A stretch of DNA of 64,000 bases from Punica granatum (taxonomy: Eukaryota; Streptophyta; Magnoliopsida; Myrtales; Lythraceae): positions 10,416,001 to 10,480,000 of the forward strand of contig NC_045128.1 in the NCBI RefSeq assembly GCF_007655135.1, written 5' to 3'. Within the stretch, counting starts at the first letter, position 1. Each line of letters starts with the position of its first letter. Under the pieces are notes generated by a model. It ran no database searches. It was not told the DNA's origin and saw only the letters and a list, made by a program, of their open reading frames with translations. The position numbers were made by a program, and so were the translations under genes. Positions 57,840 to 64,000 of the stretch are shown here, one piece after another.

Positions 57840-58419
57840 AATTTCCATGTTGGCTCGTATCCCGCCAAGCCAAGTTCGCATCGGTCTCGACTCAAATTGC
57901 TCTGTCAGAGCCCTCCATGGGCTCCACCTCATCTGATGCGATTGTTCAAGTCCAAGCCACCCTTAGATTCCTAGGAGGTGTCGGGCTTCCTCAACTCCAC
58001 TATGGTGTACCATCCAAAGCTGACTTTTTGACAAGTCGTATTCCTGACTTCAGCATCACATGAGACCGCTAACTTCGCAAGCCCATAGCATTTTGCGATC
58101 TCAACTGCTCGTTATACCTGTCTCCCACTTGCAAGCTATTCCACCGTAGAGATTTCGGCCTCCATTCAAATTTACCTTGAATAATCTCCACGCCAGGCTG
58201 AGCTATCGGAGCTTTCGATCCAAGCTCCACCTACCTCCCAGGCTTCGCCACCTATCATAGGCACATGCCCTCGATCTACTTGACCAAAGCATGAACATCA
58301 AAAACCACATTACTGATAAGAAATTTCGAGGCCATACCACGCTTGTGCAGCTTGTTCTTTTCTACCTTATCAGTCCCGACCAAGTCATTGCCATCCCTAA
58401 GTGACTCCAAATACTTTCT

Positions 58420-59608
58420 TCAGGAGTCGGACATTCGAATGCTGTCATTGAAGTCATTCCTTTTAGAACATACAGGTCTTTCTGCAACAGTCCATTTATC
58501 ACCACGAAAAGCGTCCTTCGAGATTCTTATGACTTCACCTTGGCCCCTGTACTTGTAGCCAAACATGTCAATTATACCAAAAAAGATCAAATTTTTCTTT
58601 AATCTTGGGACACGCTTAACATCACCCAATAACATCTCAGTGCCATCAAACAGCTTGATTCGCACATCTCCCACCCAACAATATCTCATCTGTCAATAAG
58701 GAACTCCCCACCTTCTATAGACCGATAAGTGAAAAACAATCATCTGTCATGACAAACAAGGAAAGTGCATCCCAAATCAGAATCCATGATATACCTAACA
58801 TGCTAGATGTAGTGAAAATCTTGGCACTTGTATTCCTGTCAACTACTGCTGCCATAATATCTCCTTCCTCGTGACTTTCCTGGGCTACCATCGCATCCCT
58901 CGAGAGCTTGCATTTTTTGCCTCTTCGCCTTAGACAGTCCCTCTTGAGATGGCCTTCCTCGTTGCAATTCAAACAAATCAACTTTCTACCATTTGACTTG
59001 CTACTAGGCCTTCATCGTTGCCTCCATGGTGCTCCATCACCTTCTTTTACAACTCCTTCGAGTTCAACTATGCCTTGACATTTTCCAAGGTGATGCTTGT
59101 CTTACCACATAGCATGGTGTCCATGAAACTCTCATATGCCTCCAGAAGAGAACATAACAACAATAAAGCTTGATTCTCATCTTCAATCTTGACCTCAGTG
59201 TTTCCAAGATCCATCGCGATCTGATTAAAGAGGTCTATATGATCACCTGCGAAGATCCCCAAACTCATCTTCAACTAGTACAATCACTGCTTCAAGTACA
59301 ACTTACTCGTAAGGGGTCTTCTGATGACATAACGATTCTAGTTTCGCCCACACTTTCGAGGCTGAGTCCTGATTGCATACCTCCCATAGAACTTCATTTG
59401 ACAGGATCAACTAGATGGTACTTAGAGCCTTTGACATCATCATCCTCTTCTCCTCCGGAGACAGGTTCACAAGTAGCCTCCTCTCTCTTTCTATTGTTCC
59501 CTCAAGACAATGGTACACCAACAAAGCCTTAATTTTGTTCTTCCATAGCCCGAAGTCATTCGATCTGTCAAACTTTTCCACCTCGAACTTTACTCTTGAC
59601 ATGTCCAC
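58420..59608 (-). pseudogene. Copia gag and start of pol (frameshifted)
   Basis: Read on the minus strand. An N-terminal gag segment at 59608-59411 (VEKFDRSNDFGLWKNKIKALL) is followed by a UBN2-type segment at 59274-59068 (DLFNQIAMDLGNTE, LLCSLLEAYESFMDTML). An intact CCHC zinc knuckle CLNCNEEGHLKRDC lies at 58975-58934. After it comes a GAG-pre-integrase-like part at 58689-58420 (VRIKLFDGTEMLLGDVKRVP, KNLIFFGIIDMFGYKY). Successive segments alternate between two frames, so several frameshifts are present. Where the protease DSG motif is expected, another frame reads DSDLGCTF. Confidence 0.85.
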
Positions 59609-59624
59609 CGGCTTCGAGACCGTT

Positions 59625-59637
59625 GCTCATATACCAA
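59625..59637 (-). other. Copia primer-binding site (degenerate Met-tRNA type)
   Basis: The complement reads TTGGTATATGAGC, two bases inside the LTR end. The usual plant copia site is TTGGTATCAGAGC. Two substitutions separate them. Confidence 0.7.
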
Positions 59638-59639
59638 TT

Positions 59640-60284
59640 TGTTGTGGAAGATGCAGAATTCGAGGAATTTAGAGCGAGGAGAATGAACAACGAATATCAG
59701 AATATACATGGTAAAACCCTCAAAGTAAGGGAAACATCCATGAACAAAGTAAAAGATTTTGCTGTATTAATAAACCATATATTGCAAACTCGAGATCACA
59801 CTCATATTTTTCAGCCCCATTACAAGACCCAACTCAAGAATAGTCTCACAATCTTCTCAATTCTCGCCACTCTCCCACTCTTTGAAACCCTAGAGACTCC
59901 AAGATAATAAACCTGAGAATTCCCAAGAAGATTATTCGTTATTCTCACACAACGTGTCTTGCCCAAGACTCCCCTTATCATATACATAGATACAAGAATA
60001 TACCCATACAAAAATCTAGAATATCTCCTATGATTTATATTATAATATTACATGAAATCGCACCCAAAACGAAAACAATAATCGCTGACTGATTTGCATT
60101 GCTGCAACAAAGCTGCAAGGTGCTACAGCAAAACCTTCATTGTTGTGGCAAAATTAATAATTGTTGCAGCAAATCTCTTTTACTAAGAGCAACTCAGCTT
60201 CGACCCCTTCTCCTCGTTTCGGTTTATTTCGTCATCATTTCCATGTCTTCGGATTCTCCATTGAATACGAGACATACCACAACA
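59640..60284 (-). repeat. LTR of the copia element (5' LTR in element orientation)
   Basis: Plus-strand limits TGTTGTGG and CCACAACA are inverted, as expected for LTR termini. It contains several TTGYTGCRGCAA-like motifs at about 25-bp spacing (60098-60172), also present in the other LTR (57650-57725). Confidence 0.9.
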
Positions 60285-60289
60285 CAACT
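60285..60289. repeat. Target site duplication (CAACT), right
   Basis: Same as 57196-57200. Confidence 0.85.
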
Positions 60290-62311
60290 TAATTAAATAA
60301 ATGCTTAAAAGTTAGTTACAAGTTAGTTATAAGAGAAAATGAAAGTAAGAAAGAGGAAAAGATGAGAAGTGATGGTATAAACTAATTAATCAAAATATGT
60401 AAAAAAAAAAACTAACTTAATGATATAAGTCACTTTTCACTTATTGGTGCTCGTTATGCCTCATGAAACTTCTCTCATCTTTATTATTTCTTCTCTTCTT
60501 CCTATACATTTATTCCCTTAACTAATTGAGTACTTATATTTTTAGGCACTTAATTTATCAAACACTACCTTAGTTTCCTAATGAGCAGAGTTGGTCTTCC
60601 TAGTTTTTATCTTGATTGCCTTTCTAGATTAATCCCTTCTCCACCAAATATTCTTATACAAAATTCTATGCATGTTTGGGCCTTTGATAAACATAAATTA
60701 CTTTGGTTTGTGATGCATTTACCTTTTGCGCATGGTAATTTTATTTCTTATTCAAATTAGATCTAAATTCAAGGTGTCGATTTTTTTCGTAATTTTTCAT
60801 TTGATTATGGCAGTTAGTGCTTAATAGAATACACATGCACTTTTTTTGGCTATGCAAATTTAAATGAAATACGTTTATATTGTCACGGATTGAGTAATCT
60901 AGTTAAGAAAAACAAGGTCATTAATTAGTTGTAGAGCTGTTCTTCAGACAATGAAGGCAATTCATACACATATAGCAGAACCCCATTATCGCGCTTGGGA
61001 TGGGATCAAAATATCAGCCCGTAATAATTGGCGAATTCTTAACAATAAAGTTGAACCGATAGCTCCAATTTTTTATTATTAAGACAAAGGGAAAGAGGGG
61101 AATCAATCATCAATCATCATGTTCATGCGCATTATAAATCGAATACGAGGTTGCTACATTCTCTATAAATAGAAAGTTTTGGGGCCAGATCGGATCCTGA
61201 GCGTTGACAAACGAGAATTAACCAGCTCTGTTCCCACATGTAGCATTCCATGTTGCAGTCTCACTTGGTTTTGCTTTTGGACAATCCACAGAATAATTAA
61301 GGGCAAATAAATTCTGCTTAGTCAATTATTTTAGCTTTTGATGATAGTACTACATTTTCTTTTATATCAAAAGGAGACCACTATCACAAATATCAAAACA
61401 GTGATTGACTATATGTATTAAATCAAGTAATAGCAATGCCCGTTTAAAATAAAACCTAATTAGACTTCTTGTAGCGCGTTGCGGGGGGACTTTTTATTTA
61501 TATATTTTAGTTAATATTTTGCAAAATGTAATCTAAAAAACACAATGGAATGATGAGTTGTAGTATTTTTAATTGATACTTTGTAAATTATATTTACGAA
61601 TTAATTATTAAGTATATTTGCATTTTTATTATTTTAGATAATATTAATTAAATTTACAAAAAACTATAGTAATTATAGGTAGTACGAAATTTGCAATAGT
61701 AGTAGAGAATAATCTTAAAAGTTATTTTATATCAATAGCTAGTTGACAGTAGAAAATCTTTTATTGGTGGAATATAGAATGAAATATTTTGCCCTCAAAT
61801 ATAAAATAATTGCAAGCGTTAGCAATATATCTCGAAATCGGAACTAGAAAAATAACACAAAAAGGAAAAGTTGAAGTACCTAGGAAAAAGTATAATCTTG
61901 CTCTTGGAACTTTAATTACTTTTCTATTTTCACTATTTTTCTTAATATTATAAAATCTATTGTTTATCTTTGTTCAGCATTATCTGAAATGAGTATAATG
62001 GTAAAATAATATGCCTATATTATTCCACCCCATCCTTTCTTGATGCTTTCCAAACATGAATTATGAAGGGTTAAAGAATCCCCTCATAAACCACTCCATC
62101 CCAACCCACCATAACCCACCCTATCCCATCCCTCCTTAACTCGTCCCATCCCATTATCCAAACAAAATGTTAGGGATGGCATATTCATGCGAATAGTATG
62201 ATATCCATATCCGCACCGCTGTGTAAAATCGCACACCAATTCGCATCATAAATAACTTGGCCAAATGTATCATTTAAAAATGTGTCATGAGAAATCAACT
62301 CGGGCTAGTTC
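60290..62311. other. AT-rich intergenic sequence
   Basis: No supported gene. At 60290-60590 the outer parts (AATAAATGCTTAAAAG and the complement of TAGGCACTTAATTTATC) hint at an eroded inverted repeat. A CCCATCC-rich stretch lies at 62090-62150. Confidence 0.45.
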
Positions 62312-62478
62312 AGGTTGCTCGGCTCTTATTTTCCTTAAGCAAGGTTCTGGGTCTATGAATGGAGAAAATTCGAGATTTTGAGATATTTACCCCTTAACGG
62401 GCCGACTTAGCGTCTACTTGGATTAGTAGGGGCTTATTCTGCTTTCAGATATCAGGTGATGCACCTTAAAAAGAATGT
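62312..62478 (+). repeat. SINE-like repeat, family S1
   Basis: Blocks GGTTCTGGGTCTATGAATGG, GAGAAAATTCGAGATTTTG, CTTAACGGGCCGACTTAG and CAGATATCAGGTGATGCACC follow the S1 order. The B box is degenerate. Confidence 0.65.
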
Positions 62479-63118
62479 GCCTTAAATATTTATATCAAAT
62501 ACTGATTACTATCTTAACTATAATAGAATAACAGAGATGTTAAATGAGGATCTCCAATAAAATGACATAATATAATCAAAATGAGTAAATTGAAGCGTGG
62601 AGTGCGAAACAAATCAATAAGTTATGGAACTAGAAGGATGCGAAGAAGATAGTATAAATCTATTATGGAAAATATATTTATGAAGAAGTCTACTATGAGA
62701 ATTAATTTTAAAAGAATACTAATTTAGGGAAAAACTCAATTAAAATTGAAAGGCCGAAAGGGTAAAAACGGAATCATGAAAAATTGAGAGAGAATTTGTC
62801 GGATTTCGTACTTTTGTGATAATAATAAATATCTATACTATTATAACAGAAGAATGAAATTAGTTAGTATAAGTCTTTCTCTAGAAAAAAAAATCGTCCT
62901 CTAAAAAAATACCCTTTATGAAATAGAATAAAAATTGTGACAAGATAAACAAATGAAATTGCTATAATCAATAATATTTATGGCAATTAATTGCTCGATT
63001 AAAATTTGTGTCTTCCCTCTCTCTTTTTTTCTCCCCCAGGTTTCTTCTCTTATTTGTTTCCTCTTTCATTACATTTACTTAATGAACTTTACTTAAAAGC
63101 TCTTTTTAATCAAAAAGG
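62479..63118. other. AT-rich intergenic sequence
   Basis: Nothing supported. Confidence 0.5.
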
Positions 63119-63266
63119 ATGCATCAGTTTGGTACACGGTCTCGCCTATTAATTAAAAAGTTTGGGGTTTAATACTCAGTGGCAATACCCATGCCTCCTT
63201 ATTAGCTATTAGGATTTCTATTTGATTTGTACTAAGCTAACGTGCCTCCTTATAACTGAAAAAAAA
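63119..63266 (+). repeat. SINE, family S2
   Basis: TTTGGTACACGGTCTCGCC (A-box region), TTTGGGGTTTAATACTC (degenerate B box), TATTAGGATTTCTATTTG, then CCTCCTTATAACTG and an A8 end. Same order as 46874-47038. Confidence 0.6.
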
Positions 63267-64000
63267 TCTTTTTAATATGTATAAATAAATTCACTCATAC
63301 TTTCAAAATTCATAAACATATATATATGTGCGCGCACGTGTGAGTTACAAGATGAACATTATAATTACATAAAAAATATATGTTCTAAAACATATAAGGT
63401 AACAGAATTACATAATATTGTGGATAGGCTGTTACAATTTACAAATTGAAATTAAGTTTACTACAGTGCATAGTACGTGTGACGGTCCAATAAATTATAA
63501 ATGAAGAAATAATGGACACTGTATACTAATATATTGGCTGAATTCAACAGTGCCGAAGGCCCCACTGTGGCAATTTTATAATCTTGATGAGAACAGGAGG
63601 CAACTTATTGAACAGAGAGAATCCCAGGACATCCGTTAGAAACATTTCGCACGAAAAAGCAATTTCCATAAACATATTTTTTTTTATGTAAAACTGACGC
63701 ACGTTTAAAATAAAACATGAACATAAAGGTAAATTACTGCTGCTCATTCTATAAAGTAGAAACATTTCTTTTGTATCATGCATATATTAAAGTAAATAAA
63801 CGGATAGCATGTGCAATATATGTATGAGTGATAAACAGATAAGCATTGCCAAGCCCATACAAGGCAGGGAAAAATTTGAGAGTCACGTGCCAATTTTGTT
63901 TCATATTGATTTTATTCATTGCCTTTGTATCAAATGTAATGTTGAAGCATTGTTCTGTATCCTCAGAAATTCATGGATGACTCCCTCCTTTCCAGCTGCT
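63267..64000. other. AT-rich intergenic sequence at the window edge
   Basis: No supported gene. A minus-strand frame at 63544-63783 (79 codons) has a hydrophobic, cysteine-containing composition but no recognisable domain. It could belong to a gene beyond the window. Confidence 0.4.

Larger units (their letters stand above)
57201..60284 (-). mobile_element. Ty1/copia LTR retrotransposon without RT or integrase
   Basis: LTRs at 57201-57839 and 59640-60284 flank 1.8 kb of internal DNA, with a perfect CAACT duplication outside. On the minus strand the LTR begins TGTTGTGGTATGTCTCG and ends CACAACA. Two bases later lies TTGGTATATGAGCAACGG, a degenerate form of the initiator Met-tRNA primer site typical of copia. 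Inside are a frameshifted gag and the start of the protease to GAG-pre-integrase segment only. Integrase, RT and RNase H are missing. An internal deletion of an autonomous parent is the simplest explanation. Confidence 0.9.

Noticed and set aside
1..64000. Endogenous pararetrovirus, CRISPR array, rRNA or true tRNA gene
   Set aside because: No matching motifs, repeat-spacer structure or cloverleaf candidates were found. The tRNA-like boxes belong to SINE copies.

Overview
The window reads as plant nuclear DNA, most likely from a eudicot. It is AT-rich and full of long A/T runs. It holds a tRNA-Arg-primed Ty3/gypsy (Tat/Ogre-like) element, a plant L1-type LINE, a Ty1/copia element, Mutator-like inverted-repeat elements, MITEs and tRNA-derived SINEs. 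I found no rRNA, no bona fide tRNA gene, no CRISPR array, no bacterial operon, and no intact conserved host protein gene. This is a transposon-rich intergenic region.

Layout. 1-14.5 kb: three diverged copies of one non-repetitive sequence (about 1415-1870, 5145-10135 and 12585-14450), an old tandem segmental duplication. Copy 2 was later split by a short LTR element (5332-6640), a DNA element with a GC-rich core (about 6651-8155) and a MITE (about 8880-9184). Copy 3 took up a SINE. The paralogous copies serve as natural empty sites. 14.6-15.3 kb (minus): a small open frame crossing two well-formed introns. 16.5-20.6 kb: two Mutator-like inverted-repeat elements, a 3-unit tandem repeat of about 153 bp, and a MITE nested inside the second Mutator-like element. 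21.4-23.1 kb (minus): a possible small spliced gene with a GC-rich first exon.

23,959-36,051: a complete but pol-less Ty3/gypsy element of 12.1 kb. It has LTRs of 2.7 and 2.6 kb, a perfect 5-bp target duplication (GGGTT), a primer site complementary to tRNA-Arg, a decayed gag, no protease/RT/RNase H/integrase, and a 29-bp tandem array just upstream of the 3' LTR. 36.3-43.1 kb: a MITE, then a full-length decayed L1-type LINE on the minus strand (36,880-42,918) flanked by a perfect 15-bp target duplication and inserted into an older MITE-like sequence.

43-57 kb: AT-rich sequence with MITEs, several SINEs of two families, a GC-rich promoter-like patch near 51.4-51.7 kb and an inverted-repeat element near 56 kb. 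57,201-60,284: a minus-strand Ty1/copia element with 0.64-kb LTRs, a perfect CAACT target duplication, a Met-tRNA-type primer site and a frameshifted gag, again without RT or integrase. 60.3-64 kb: AT-rich sequence with two more SINEs.

How it fits together: all three LTR elements carry both LTRs and matching target duplications but no pol, so each would have needed enzymes from another element to move. The LINE is the only polymerase-bearing element and is inactivated. I see no new multi-gene system. The observations most worth checking are the dated segmental duplication, the three pol-less LTR elements, the exactly periodic 29-bp array, the two SINE families and the two small spliced gene candidates.
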